Below, in pieces: positions 17,704 through 26,674 of a stretch of 64,000 nucleotides of DNA. The stretch is from Paenibacillus nasutitermitis. GTDB taxonomy: Bacteria; Bacillota; Bacilli; Paenibacillales; Paenibacillaceae. Within the stretch, counting starts at the first letter, position 1. Each line of letters starts with the position of its first letter. Under the pieces are notes generated by a model that was given only the letters and a program-made list of their open reading frames with translations, made no database searches and was not told the origin of the DNA. The stretch is from positions 1,852,171 through 1,916,170 of the forward strand of contig NZ_BMHP01000001.1 of the NCBI RefSeq assembly GCF_014641075.1. Reading direction: 5' to 3'. The position numbers were made by a program, and so were the translations under genes.

Positions 17704-18743
17704 TGATGACGGCCGATACCGATTTGTCTCCTAGAATGACTGTTCCCTTATTTGTCGGACAAGGAACCATTGCATTCGGATCAAAAGAAATTCCGGTTAC
17801 CGGTGATGGCGAGCTTCTGATTCAGGTCAAAGCCAATGCGCTTTGCGGTTCTGACCGAGGGCAATTCTATGACGGGACGCCAGTAACGCCAGGGCATGAG
17901 GCGGCGGGTCTTGTAATCGCAGGAGGAACAGGAACGACTACTTCCCCAGGTACGCCTGGCGTTGTTTTTCTAATGGCTTTTTGCGGGGAATGCAGCAATT
18001 GCAAAAATGACTTTACCAATCTGTGTCTTAACAAACAGGCCGATTACGGATTTTCGGATGATGGCGGATATGCGCCCTATATGGTTGTGAAGGAACATGT
18101 GTTTTTTCCCATTGATCCGCAAATTCCTTTTGCAGAAGCAACCTTGCTGCTCGACATCATGGGGACCGGCGGTCATGCGATCAAGCGCGCTCAAAGGATA
18201 CGCCCAGATATTAATTCCATTTTGATCGCAGGAGCCGGGCCTATTGGTCTTGGTGTTCTGGCCATGGCTAAATTGCTCTTGGGGCAAGATAAGCCCGTAT
18301 ATGTGATGGATTACGTACCGTATCGTCTGGAGCTTGCTGAGAAATTAGGAGCTATTCCGATTCATCTGGGGAATATGTCCGTATCTGACGTCGTTAGGAA
18401 TAGAGGACATGCAGGGATAGATGTTGCCGTTGATACGAGCGGAAAAACAGCAGCGCGACAGATGGCCTTGGAGGCATTGAATAAACGGGGAGTTCTGGTC
18501 TGTGTCGGACACGGGCAAGAGCTGCATCTGCAAGTATCGAATGATCTGATCGCAACGGAGAGGGCAGTACTCGGAAGCGAATATTTTCAGTTCCATGAAT
18601 TGGCCGAAAATCATGAGCTGCTTTTAAAGCATCTCCCTTACCTCAGCCAGATTATTACTCACCGCTGCAGGGTGGACCATATTCAGCAAGCGTATGAAAT
18701 GTTTTTTGAAGGCCAGACCGGTAAGGTGGTTATCGAACAATGA
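17703..18743 (+). CDS. Zinc-dependent medium-chain alcohol/polyol dehydrogenase
   Basis: 346 residues. The ATG at 17703 lies six bases after GGAGGA; ATGs at 17697 and 17706 are alternatives. The GroES-like domain has ALCGSD and TPGHEAAG for the catalytic zinc, and CGECSNCKNDFTNLC gives the four cysteines of the structural zinc. The Rossmann domain begins ILIAGAGPIGLGVLAM. This is the sorbitol/threonine/L-iditol dehydrogenase branch, oxidising secondary hydroxyls with NAD(P). Its last four bases overlap the next gene (ATGA), so it is coupled to a Gfo/Idh/MocA enzyme, suggesting consecutive oxidation and reduction of one polyol. Substrate unknown. Confidence 0.88.
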   Translation: MMTADTDLSPRMTVPLFVGQGTIAFGSKEIPVTGDGELLIQVKANALCGSDRGQFYDGTPVTPGHEAAGLVIAGGTGTTTSPGTPGVVFLMAFCGECSNCKNDFTNLCLNKQADYGFSDDGGYAPYMVVKEHVFFPIDPQIPFAEATLLLDIMGTGGHAIKRAQRIRPDINSILIAGAGPIGLGVLAMAKLLLGQDKPVYVMDYVPYRLELAEKLGAIPIHLGNMSVSDVVRNRGHAGIDVAVDTSGKTAARQMALEALNKRGVLVCVGHGQELHLQVSNDLIATERAVLGSEYFQFHELAENHELLLKHLPYLSQIITHRCRVDHIQQAYEMFFEGQTGKVVIEQ

Positions 18744-19723
18744 GTGAGCCGTTGAAAGTCAAGGTGGCATTAATAGGTGCCGGCGGGTGGGGAAAGCAGC
18801 ATGCACGAATATTTTCGGAGCGAACGGATATTGATTTCTGCGCTATCGTTGGCCGGAGTTTGGAGAAAACGCAGCAACGGGCCGCAGAGTTCCGTACCCG
18901 TGCCTATACCTCAGTCACTGAGATGCTGAAGCAGGAAAATCCGGATCTGGTCAGTCTGTGCCTGCCCAATCAGGGTCATTTTGAGGCGACGCTGGAAGTG
19001 ATCCAGGCGGGATTTCCGCTTCTGGTCGAAAAGCCGCTTGTGTTCGGCCTCAAAGAAGCCGAAATTCTTCTCAATGAAGCAGAAAAGCGCGGCTTGTTTT
19101 TCGCTATTAATTTTAATCATCGTTATGCGAAGCCGGTCCAATTGGCGCACGAAGCTGTCCGCAGAGGAGAACTTGGCGAGCTGACATTTGGAACGTTTCG
19201 TTTTGGAGGGGAAGGCAGCAGTACGCATCCTCATGCTAATCTGATCGAGACGCAGTGCCATGGCTTCGATCTGCTTGAGCATTTATGCGGCCCGGTTGAA
19301 TCAGTTATGGCGGAGATGACCGACAAGACCGGCGGCGGCTTCAGGACGATGGCCTTATCGCTGAAATTTGTAAGTGGGGCAGTAGGAAGCCTGATCGGGA
19401 CCTATGATTCTTCCTATGCTTATCCCGAAACGCAGCGGCTGGAGCTGGACGGAACGAAGGGAAGAGCCGTTATAACCGACACGGTAAAAAGGTATACGTT
19501 CCATCCATCAGGCAGTGAACTGGGACAGACTTGGGAAGCCGGTTATTTCAATGACAAGGACAGGGAATTCCATCGTACTTTCGATTACCATGTCGAGGCT
19601 TTGCTTCAAGCCCTTAAGAAGGGGGAGCAACCACCCATCCATGCGAAAGCTGGAATGAGAGCTTTACAAATTGCCGATGCGGCAATCCGTTCTTTCGAAA
19701 GCGGAAAGCGTATCAGAGTTTAA
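18740..19723 (+). CDS. Gfo/Idh/MocA-family oxidoreductase
   Basis: 327 residues, starting at an ATG that overlaps the previous stop by four bases. The Rossmann start is VALIGAGGWGKQHARIF; LLVEKPLVFG carries the EKP motif; QCHGFDLLEHLCG supplies the family's His/Asp segment. It is probably cytosolic and NAD(P)-dependent. Coupling to the zinc dehydrogenase and to a following kinase suggests a short polyol or sugar route: oxidation, reduction or epimerisation, then phosphorylation (inference). Confidence 0.87.
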   Translation: MSEPLKVKVALIGAGGWGKQHARIFSERTDIDFCAIVGRSLEKTQQRAAEFRTRAYTSVTEMLKQENPDLVSLCLPNQGHFEATLEVIQAGFPLLVEKPLVFGLKEAEILLNEAEKRGLFFAINFNHRYAKPVQLAHEAVRRGELGELTFGTFRFGGEGSSTHPHANLIETQCHGFDLLEHLCGPVESVMAEMTDKTGGGFRTMALSLKFVSGAVGSLIGTYDSSYAYPETQRLELDGTKGRAVITDTVKRYTFHPSGSELGQTWEAGYFNDKDREFHRTFDYHVEALLQALKKGEQPPIHAKAGMRALQIADAAIRSFESGKRIRV

Positions 19724-19782
19724 CCAAATCTGCCATGTATTTACTAAAAGGTCTTTGTACAGCAACTGAGGGAGGTTTAACG

Positions 19783-20691
19783 ATGGAGGCTATCATACAG
19801 ACCGCGAATCGTTTTGTGAGGACCCGGTTTGGCGACCGTGCGTATAATCTTAAGCCGCTTGCTTCAGGCGATTGGTCACAAGCTTATTCTTTCCTGCTCG
19901 ACGGTCATGACAGGGTTATCCGCTTTGGCGCCTATGTGGAGGACTTTGAAAAGGATCGTGTTATGGGAACTTATTCCTCTGATTTTCTACCGATTCCTCA
20001 TGTTCTTGAGATTGGGCAGACGCAGAGCGGTTTCTACGCTGTGTCCGAACGGGTCAGGGGTGAACATCTCGATGAGCTGGACGGACCCGGGATATGTCAT
20101 GTCCTTCCACAATTGTTGGACGCGCTAAGCGAACTTCAGACCCATGATCTCACAAAAACTCAGGAGGTTGGCATTTGGCGTCCTAATGGGGAGGGGCCAG
20201 GCTGGGGAACCGAGCTTCTATCTGTAGCTGAACCCAGGGATCGGCTAGCGGGCTGGCGCGAAAGTCTCGACGCCTGGCCTCTGGAGGCACAAGTCTTCGA
20301 TACGGGGGTAGAAAAGCTGAGGCAGCTTATAACGCAGCTTCCGGAGTACCGGGGAATCATCCACAATGATCTCTTAAACCGGAATGTTCTGGTCGATGGA
20401 GGGAAGCTGTCCGGTGTCATTGATTGGGGAAATGCGCGCTATGGCGATCCACTCTACGATATTGCCTGGTTTCTGTACTGGTGGTCTTGGTATCCCGAAT
20501 GGCAGGAGATTGACTTGCAGGAAATTGTAGATGACCATTGGGTCAAACACGAAGGCAAACCTCCATTGGCGGATGAGCGGCTTCATTGCTGCCTGATCCA
20601 CATCGGCCTGGACCATATCGCCTACAGTGCGTTCAAGCAGCGTCCAGAGGAAATGAAACGCAATGCCAAGCAATTGATGACTTATCTCTAA
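19783..20691 (+). CDS. APH-family small-molecule kinase
   Basis: 302 residues from the ATG at 19783, chosen for the GGGAGG nine bases upstream; an ATG at 19735 would add sixteen residues without a ribosome site. The catalytic loop is IIHNDLLNRNVLVDGG and the metal motif is VIDWGNARYGDPLYDIAW, as in aminoglycoside/hygromycin-B-type phosphotransferases. In this operon a sugar or cyclitol is a more plausible acceptor than an antibiotic. It follows the oxidoreductase by 60 bases. It is not closely similar to the APH-like protein at 724-1596. Confidence 0.8.
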   Translation: MEAIIQTANRFVRTRFGDRAYNLKPLASGDWSQAYSFLLDGHDRVIRFGAYVEDFEKDRVMGTYSSDFLPIPHVLEIGQTQSGFYAVSERVRGEHLDELDGPGICHVLPQLLDALSELQTHDLTKTQEVGIWRPNGEGPGWGTELLSVAEPRDRLAGWRESLDAWPLEAQVFDTGVEKLRQLITQLPEYRGIIHNDLLNRNVLVDGGKLSGVIDWGNARYGDPLYDIAWFLYWWSWYPEWQEIDLQEIVDDHWVKHEGKPPLADERLHCCLIHIGLDHIAYSAFKQRPEEMKRNAKQLMTYL

Positions 20692-20780
20692 GATGAGTAA
20701 GGGAACTCTCTTTAACATATCTATTATTATCTTCACTAATCAGTGAGCTTTGCAGCATTAAATTCCTGGAAGGTGATTTC

Positions 20781-20975
20781 GTGGGAAATATCAAAAACTT
20801 TGGACTTGTCGTCGTAAACCTGATTGGTGATTTGTGACTCGGTATGGTTAGAAAGCCTGAATTTTATGATAACCATGCGAGGACGAAAACAAAATTGGGA
20901 AATGGGGTGTTTGTTGCCTTAGCCGGTGGTTTAGCAATAGGAACTGTTAGTTGGTTATGCTTGAGTATCTATTAA
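20781..20975 (+). pseudogene. Small membrane ORF interrupted by an in-frame TGA
   Basis: A GTG at 20781 with GGAAGGTGA upstream starts a frame reading MGNIKNFGLVVVNLIGDL, then TGA at 20835, and the same frame continues to a TAA at 20973. The downstream part, from an ATG at 20844, encodes 43 residues with a clear membrane helix (VFVALAGGLAIGTVSWLCL). The continuity on both sides of the stop suggests a single 64-codon gene broken by one nonsense mutation, or a shorter gene using the ATG at 20844. The rest of the 20692-21215 gap holds only the terminator and a weak 36-codon minus ORF at 21014-21124. Confidence 0.4.
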
Positions 20976-20988
20976 TTGACGAAACTAT

Positions 20989-21032
20989 AAAAAGATGGCC
21001 TCGCGGAGAACGATTAGCGGGGCCATCTTTTT
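20989..21032 (+). terminator. Rho-independent terminator
   Basis: AAAAAGATGGCC pairs with GGCCATCTTTTT, with an inner CGC/GCG extension across a one-base irregularity, followed by TTC. It ends the dehydrogenase/kinase unit. Confidence 0.85.
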
Positions 21033-21215
21033 CTTGCTGAAATGATTAAATTGTGTCGCGAAAAGCGGCAATGCTGCGATGTTCCGCGAGCCCACTTTCT
21101 ACCCGGTTTACTCAATTGCATCATTTAACATCCTCCTGTCGTTAGAGATATTTTCATTGTTTCACGACTCGAATCCAATAAGAGGGCATTTTTTTGACGC
21201 GGTGTATGATTTTTT

Positions 21216-21265
21216 TGAAAAACGAAAACAGGCACTCAGCCGTCGTGAACGGCAGACTGCCTGTT
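21216..21265 (-). terminator. Terminator of the AraC regulator gene
   Basis: On the minus strand AACAGGCA pairs with TGCCTGTT, enclosing a smaller CCGT/ACGG hairpin, and is followed by a T-rich run. It begins about 10 bases after the AraC stop. Confidence 0.75.
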
Positions 21266-21275
21266 TGTTGTTGGG

Positions 21276-22151
21276 TTAATTCAATCCTTGCCGATAGTGA
21301 CTTCTGAATTCTTTGGGTGTCGTTCCTTTGAGATCTTTGAACACGCGCGAAAATGTCCGGAAGTTATCGAATCCAACCTCAAGCGCGATTTCCGATACGC
21401 TAAGTTGCGTTGAAACAAGATAACTTACCGCTCTCCCGACTCGGAGCTCATGCAAATACTCGATGAACGATTTTCCTACATGTCTTTTGAAAATGTGGCT
21501 CAAATAGGAGGCGTTCCAGCCAAGATGCTCGGACAGCATGGTCAGCGTCAACGGTTCGCAACAATGAATATGTATGAATTGAAGCATGTCGAACACGCCC
21601 CGTTTTCGTTCGTCGTTCAAAGGGATTTTTGTATCCCGAAGGTCCTGGTAGGTGCGGATGAGAAAAACAAGAGCCTCCAGCAGCTTGTGACGAATCACCG
21701 TATTTTTCCCGAATCCTTTGGAATGATATTCCAGGAACAAATCATCCATTATTTTCGATAGTTGCTGCGTCTGCACCTCGGATAAATCGTAGTAGGACGG
21801 CAGTTCACTCCCCGTCTTGAGCAAGTACGTTCCGATGTGATCTTCGTCGGGGGACAGAATATTCAAGTCGAACATGCAGCAATATTTCGTTATGGCCGTT
21901 CCGGGTTCGACCCGAATTTCATGCATGTGGTGGGGCAGAAGCAGGGAAACCGTCCCTCGGCGCAGCGCGTGAGGGCGGCCGTTCAATATTTCTTCCGCAG
22001 AGCCTTCGATCACCAGCGACAATTCAGCAAAATTGTGATAGTGAAGAGGGTATTTTCTCCACAACCGGCTCATCAATATGTAGAAAGGCAGGTCGTCTTT
22101 GCCGAACATATTGTATGTCAATGCGTCCTGATAAATAGGGAAAACGGACAT
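21276..22151 (-). CDS. AraC-family transcriptional regulator with cupin sensor
   Basis: 291 residues; ATG at 22151 with GGGTGA upstream. The N-terminal half has the AraC-type cupin sugar-binding pattern (YPLHYHNFAELSLVIEG ... LLLPHHMHEIRVEPG). The C-terminal 100 residues form two helix-turn-helices ending in IALEVGFDNFRTFSRVFKD, the AraC signature. It is divergent from the binding protein at 22346 across 194 bases, so it very probably controls that importer in response to the imported sugar. Unlike the other importers here, this one has no two-component pair. Confidence 0.9.
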   Translation of the reverse strand: MSVFPIYQDALTYNMFGKDDLPFYILMSRLWRKYPLHYHNFAELSLVIEGSAEEILNGRPHALRRGTVSLLLPHHMHEIRVEPGTAITKYCCMFDLNILSPDEDHIGTYLLKTGSELPSYYDLSEVQTQQLSKIMDDLFLEYHSKGFGKNTVIRHKLLEALVFLIRTYQDLRDTKIPLNDERKRGVFDMLQFIHIHCCEPLTLTMLSEHLGWNASYLSHIFKRHVGKSFIEYLHELRVGRAVSYLVSTQLSVSEIALEVGFDNFRTFSRVFKDLKGTTPKEFRSHYRQGLN

Positions 22152-22345
22152 CGGATATCACCCGCTTTAGTGGAATACAAACCCGTTTCAAATCGTGCTT
22201 ACTAAAAAAATGATACAAGAAACCAATAATAAGGAACGAAACGCGGCTTGCGTCTGGTTAAGATAGGGTAGAGCCTGTTATCCGACAATTAACAGGTAAA
22301 TACAAATTAAGATTATTATAGTTTAAAGGGGGAAATGTTTGCAAT
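22152..22345. promoter_or_regulatory. Divergent control region with inverted repeat
   Basis: Contains CCTGTTA (22274-22280) mirrored by TAACAGG (22290-22296), a 7-bp inverted repeat with a 9-base gap, just upstream of a TATTAT-like hexamer at 22314. The repeat overlaps a possible -35 (TTAACA). It is a candidate site for the AraC regulator, and the spacing is longer than ideal for a constitutive promoter. Confidence 0.35.
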
Positions 22346-23926
22346 ATGAAAAGAAAACGCTTTATCGTATCGATCGGTATCGTAGCTGTTACTCTCGGTG
22401 TCATTTTATCCGCATGCGGCGATAATGACGCGGCGAACGAGTCCGGGGTGCAAAACCCGGGTCAAGGCCCGGTGTCGCTGCATATTTTGAACTCGCACGC
22501 CGGTGCCAAATATGCACAGCAGCTGAAGGCGGATGACCCTTACGTGAAGGAATTGAATCGTTTGTCCGGGTATGACATCAAGTGGGAGTTTTTGGGGCAT
22601 GCGCAAGATTTTACGCAGCAGCTAACAGTCCGGTTCGCATCGAAGGATTTGGCCGATATGATCCGCACGACGAATATCAACGCCAGCATGCATGCGGGCG
22701 CCGTAGAGAACGGTATTTTCACAGAACTCGGACCGCTTATCGATAAGTATGGTCCTAATCTGAAAAAGATGATTCCGCAGGAAACTTGGAACAGTCCGAA
22801 AGTTTCAAAGAACGGCAAAATATACGGCATCCCATCCATCGTCCCCATCCCCGCCTCCAATGTTATTTACATCCGGCAGGACTGGCTCGACAAGCTCGGA
22901 ATGAAGCAGCCGAAAACGATGGATGAATGGAAAGCATATTTTGAAGGTGTACGCAAGGAAGATTTGGACGGAAATGGCAATCCGGATGACGAATATGGAC
23001 TTTACGTGAGGGAAGATATGGTCGGAGGCGATCTGTTTTTCCACGAATTCGGCTATCACCCGTCGGAATGGACGCTCCAGGATGGGCAGCTTCAACCCGG
23101 AATAATCCAGCCGGAAATGAAAGAAGCTCTCAAATGGTGGAAAATGATGTACGAAAACAAATACGTGAATCCGGACCTGTTCACGTTGAAGGCGAGTGAT
23201 TGGCTTGCCGGTATCAGCAATGGAAAAGGTGGCAGCTGGAAATATTCGTTCGACGTTGCGAATATAAGCTTCTCGCCGGATAAATTCGCCGACAAAAACG
23301 CGAAAATCGATCTGATCGGCGGTCCAGTCGGCCCGACCGGCAAACACGGTTTAACGCCACGGGGCGATCAAGTGTATTTCGTCTGGGTTATTCCCACATC
23401 TTCCAAAAAAGCTGTCGAAGCGGTCAAATTTTTGGATTGGGCATGGTCATCGCCAGAAGCGCAGACGTTTTTCAACTACGGTGTCAAAGATTTGAGCTAC
23501 AAGGTTGAGAACGGACAAATCAAATGGGACAAAAATGATGAAGTGAACAAAGCGGATGGCAATTCCGTGTGGGTATTCTACCAATTGTCCATCAACCCTA
23601 CGAACGTAGGGACTCAATCTCCGAAGCTTTTCGAGCTGCAGCCGAACAAGGAATTGATGATGAAAGGAATGAAGGTGGCCGAGGAGGAAATCTACGAGAC
23701 CGATGGAATGTCCATGCCCGCGCTGGAAGCGTTCAGCACGAAACCCGAATTGAGCCCGGGTCTTGGCAATGGAACGATGTTTTTTGATATGTTCGCTAAA
23801 GTCGTGACCGGCAAGGAGGACCTGGACGCTGCGTTCGACAAATTCGTTCAGGAATGGAAACGCCGGGGCGGTGACGAGGCAATCAAAGAAGCGACGGATT
23901 GGTATAATGCGTTCCACAAGCAGTAA
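22346..23926 (+). CDS. Carbohydrate ABC importer solute-binding lipoprotein (LipO/YtcQ type)
   Basis: 526 residues. The signal peptide ends in VILSAC with C24 as the lipid-anchored residue, then a short polar linker. The mature part is a long family-1 binding protein; the internal DLDGNGNPDDEYG loop resembles a calcium-binding segment common in this group, and the C-terminus has FDKFVQEWKRRGGDEAIKE as in the 5542 protein. It should capture an oligosaccharide for the two permeases that follow. AAAGGGGGAA lies 12 bases upstream of the ATG, slightly farther than usual. Confidence 0.9.
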   Translation: MKRKRFIVSIGIVAVTLGVILSACGDNDAANESGVQNPGQGPVSLHILNSHAGAKYAQQLKADDPYVKELNRLSGYDIKWEFLGHAQDFTQQLTVRFASKDLADMIRTTNINASMHAGAVENGIFTELGPLIDKYGPNLKKMIPQETWNSPKVSKNGKIYGIPSIVPIPASNVIYIRQDWLDKLGMKQPKTMDEWKAYFEGVRKEDLDGNGNPDDEYGLYVREDMVGGDLFFHEFGYHPSEWTLQDGQLQPGIIQPEMKEALKWWKMMYENKYVNPDLFTLKASDWLAGISNGKGGSWKYSFDVANISFSPDKFADKNAKIDLIGGPVGPTGKHGLTPRGDQVYFVWVIPTSSKKAVEAVKFLDWAWSSPEAQTFFNYGVKDLSYKVENGQIKWDKNDEVNKADGNSVWVFYQLSINPTNVGTQSPKLFELQPNKELMMKGMKVAEEEIYETDGMSMPALEAFSTKPELSPGLGNGTMFFDMFAKVVTGKEDLDAAFDKFVQEWKRRGGDEAIKEATDWYNAFHKQ

Positions 23927-23994
23927 TGGTTGTGCAGGAGGCTTTCTCCAGCCGAATTTGACTGCGTATATCAAAACATCGAAAGGGGAATGGC

Positions 23995-24894
23995 ATGCTC
24001 CGGAACAAACTATTTGACGAAAAAACAGCCCTTTTCCTTTTGGTGCTGCCCGGAATTCTGCATCTTATTGTGTTCCGCTACGTCCCACTTTTTGGAAATG
24101 TGATCGTGTTTCAGGAATACAATTTGTTCCAGGGCATTGCGGGTAGTCCCTGGGTGGGCTTCAAACATTTTACGGCAATGTTTAGCTATGAAGAGTTTTA
24201 CCATATATTGCGTAACACACTGATATTAAGCTTGTATTCACTGCTGTTCGGTTTCCCCGCACCGCTGCTGCTGGCATTGCTGCTGAACGAGGTGCGCCTG
24301 ATGTGGTTCAAGCGCTCGATCCAGACGCTGCTTTATTTGCCGCACTTTTTGTCCTGGGTTATAGTAGGCGGGATTTTTATTAATTTGCTGTCGATAGAAG
24401 GCGTTGCCAATACGTTCTTGGGCTGGATTGGGCTTGAGAAACGGGATTTTATAACGATGCCGGAATATTTTCGGCCGATACTCGTTTTCGTTTCCATCTG
24501 GAAAGAAATCGGCTGGGGCACAATTATTTATTTGGCAGCGCTTGCCGGCGTTAATCCCAATTTGTACGAAGCTGCTATGGTCGACGGAGCCGGGCGGTGG
24601 CGCCAAATGTGGAATATTACGCTGCCTTCCCTCTTGCCAACTATCATTATTTTGTTTTTGCTGCGAATTGGAAGCGTATTGGATGCGAATGTGGAGCAGG
24701 TGCTCATCTTCCAGAATCCATTGAACCGTGATGTCGCCGAAGTGATTGATACCTATGTGTTCCGGGTCGGGTTGTTGGGTTCGCAGTTCAGTTATACGAC
24801 GGCGATTGGCATATTCCAATCTTTCGTGGGAATCGTTCTGATCTTCAGCCTTAATGCGCTAAGCCGTAAGCTGACCAAAGAAAGCATCTTCTGA
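23995..24894 (+). CDS. Carbohydrate ABC importer permease, LplB/YteP type
   Basis: 299 residues with six predicted membrane helices; GAAAGGGG precedes the ATG. The EAA docking loop reads YEAAMVDGAGRWRQMWNITL and the N-terminal part has FGNVIVFQEYNLF, the family's periplasmic-side signature. It partners with the 24921 product. No ATPase gene is present. Confidence 0.9.
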   Translation: MLRNKLFDEKTALFLLVLPGILHLIVFRYVPLFGNVIVFQEYNLFQGIAGSPWVGFKHFTAMFSYEEFYHILRNTLILSLYSLLFGFPAPLLLALLLNEVRLMWFKRSIQTLLYLPHFLSWVIVGGIFINLLSIEGVANTFLGWIGLEKRDFITMPEYFRPILVFVSIWKEIGWGTIIYLAALAGVNPNLYEAAMVDGAGRWRQMWNITLPSLLPTIIILFLLRIGSVLDANVEQVLIFQNPLNRDVAEVIDTYVFRVGLLGSQFSYTTAIGIFQSFVGIVLIFSLNALSRKLTKESIF

Positions 24895-24920
24895 CATGAC
24901 GAGCGATAGGGGGAGAGCCA

Positions 24921-25796
24921 ATGTCCAAGTCCGATAAAATGTTTCCGGCTATAAACGGGCTTCTGCTTATACTGGCCGCTTTAACTATGGTCGCGCCGCT
25001 CGTTCATTTACTAGCCGTATCCTTAAGCGATCCCGTATACGCGAATGCGATGCTTGTCACCTTGTGGCCGAAAGGGCTGCAGCTGGACACCTATCGGGAA
25101 ATATTCGCACTGGATCAGTTGTGGAGATCGTTCGCCGTTACGGTTTACCTTTGTATCATGGGAACGTTCGTTTTTCTTCTGTTTACAACATCCATGGCTT
25201 ATGGGCTTTCCAGACCGATGACTCCGAAGCGGACGTGGATATTGAAGGGGCTGCTCATTACGCTCGTATTCTCATCTCCGCTCATTCCGAACTACATGCT
25301 CGTCCGTTCGCTCGGCATGGAAAATACATTGTGGGCTCTAATAATTCCGGGTGCTATGGGCACGTTTGGCGTAATTATTATGAAGACATTCTTCCAAGGT
25401 ATTTCAAGCGAGCTGTTCGATGTGGCAAAAATAGACGGGTGCAGCGAATACGGCATCTATGCAAGAATGGCGCTTCCGCTCTCCATGCCGGTAATTGCGA
25501 CGTTAAGCCTCTTTCATATTGTCGGTTTGTGGAATTCTTACTTCTCTGCCATCATCTTTATCCGGGACAAGGATCTGTTTCCGCTTCAGGTCGTATTGCG
25601 TAATCTACTCATTACTGGCAATGTGCAAAGCGAAGTCGGAATCGCCGGAGGTACGATCGACATCGGCACACCTGTCACTCCGGAGCAGCTCAAGGCGGGC
25701 ATCATCATGGTGGCGACGCTGCCTATCTTATGCGTCTACCCGTTTCTGCAAAAATATTTCGTGAAAGGCTCGATGCTCGGTTCGTTGAAGGAATGA
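24921..25796 (+). CDS. Carbohydrate ABC importer permease, LplC/YtcP type
   Basis: 291 residues; ATG preceded by AGGGGGAGAG. Six membrane helices are expected; the EAA loop is LFDVAKIDGCSEYGIYARM, in which the usual second acidic residue (E) is replaced by D-V, a mild deviation. The C-terminus is YPFLQKYFVKGSMLGSLKE, near-identical in form to the other YtcP homologues of the window. It is the last gene of the importer unit; no catabolic enzyme follows. Confidence 0.9.
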   Translation: MSKSDKMFPAINGLLLILAALTMVAPLVHLLAVSLSDPVYANAMLVTLWPKGLQLDTYREIFALDQLWRSFAVTVYLCIMGTFVFLLFTTSMAYGLSRPMTPKRTWILKGLLITLVFSSPLIPNYMLVRSLGMENTLWALIIPGAMGTFGVIIMKTFFQGISSELFDVAKIDGCSEYGIYARMALPLSMPVIATLSLFHIVGLWNSYFSAIIFIRDKDLFPLQVVLRNLLITGNVQSEVGIAGGTIDIGTPVTPEQLKAGIIMVATLPILCVYPFLQKYFVKGSMLGSLKE

Positions 25797-25819
25797 GAGA
25801 AGCAACTCATGTCCAAATT

Positions 25820-25852
25820 AGCCCTGAGAATGTTTCTTTCCTCAGGGCTTTG
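25820..25852 (+). terminator. Terminator hairpin
   Basis: AGCCCTGAG pairs with CTCAGGGCT over a 12-base loop, followed by TTGTT. The short U tract suggests moderate strength. Confidence 0.65.
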
Positions 25853-25932
25853 TTATGGTATATGATGCATATATAAAATGTGAAAAACGGAATTATGAAA
25901 AATGCTCAATCAAGAAAGAGGAGTGATTCCTA

Positions 25933-26430
25933 TTGAAATATCAGACATTGATTACAGAATACGAAGATGATTTGCAACATTATTCCCCGGAGCAGCTTAA
26001 GCACGTAACGGAGCAAGGGGTCTGGTCTCTTGGCCAACTGTACGGTCACTTGATCGACGTGGCCCAGGAATATCTGGACAAGGTGGAAGCTTGCAAGACA
26101 TCAGGTGCGGATCAGCCGCTTGGCAAGACAGAGGCGGGGGAGCAGTTGTTCAGGAACGGCGGATTTCCACCTGTGAGGATCAAACTGCCTGACTTTCTTG
26201 ATCGACCCAGCAATGTACAAACCAAAGAAGACACCACCACAGCACTCCATCAATTACAGCTGAAGATGATGGAATGTGAGGGGCAGTTGGACGCACTGAA
26301 CCCGGATTATAAAGTCGAACATGGCGGCTTCGGCTGGCTGAACGGGCGGGAATGGTTCGATCTGATTGAGATGCATTTCCGCCATCATTTGCGTCAGAAA
26401 AGTGAACTGGAACAGAAGCTTGGATTATAG
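25933..26430 (+). CDS. DinB/YfiT-like metal-binding protein
   Basis: 165 residues from a TTG start with GAGGAG nine bases upstream. The protein shows the DinB four-helix pattern: WSLGQLYGHLIDVAQEYLD near the N-terminus and EWFDLIEMHFRHHLRQK near the C-terminus, which supply the conserved histidines for a divalent metal. DinB-family proteins in Bacillota act as thiol-dependent transferases or remain uncharacterised. It is monocistronic, with terminators on both sides, and unrelated to the flanking importers. Confidence 0.8.
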   Translation: MKYQTLITEYEDDLQHYSPEQLKHVTEQGVWSLGQLYGHLIDVAQEYLDKVEACKTSGADQPLGKTEAGEQLFRNGGFPPVRIKLPDFLDRPSNVQTKEDTTTALHQLQLKMMECEGQLDALNPDYKVEHGGFGWLNGREWFDLIEMHFRHHLRQKSELEQKLGL

Positions 26431-26485
26431 ACTCCTGTCAGAGAATGATTCCATGATGGAATCCCTCTGGCAGGAGTTTTATTTC
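26431..26485 (+). terminator. Rho-independent terminator
   Basis: ACTCCTGTCAGAG pairs with CTCTGGCAGGAGT (one wobble/mismatch), enclosing a smaller GATTCCA/TGGAATC hairpin, followed by TTTATTTC. The following 190 bases (26486-26674) hold no gene and presumably the promoter of the next operon. Confidence 0.8.
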
Positions 26486-26674
26486 GTGATATCTACCTCC
26501 AAAAGCTGTCCAGACCTGGTCTGAGCCCTTAATATACGGGGAAAAAGTTAAAAAACCAATATACCAAGCAAATTGAGAACTATACAGGATAGAGGGATTA
26601 GACTTACATTTAGAGCACACAAAACGAGGCAGTCATGCCACTTAACACAAATCTGACAGAAGGAGAAACCGAGT

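Noticed and set aside
21079-21279. 66-codon plus-strand ORF upstream of the AraC terminator
   Set aside because: It runs through the minus-strand terminator hairpin; no ribosome site and no similarity.
22805-23347. 180-codon minus-strand ORF opposite the binding-protein gene
   Set aside because: Antisense to a well-supported lipoprotein gene, no start context or domain.
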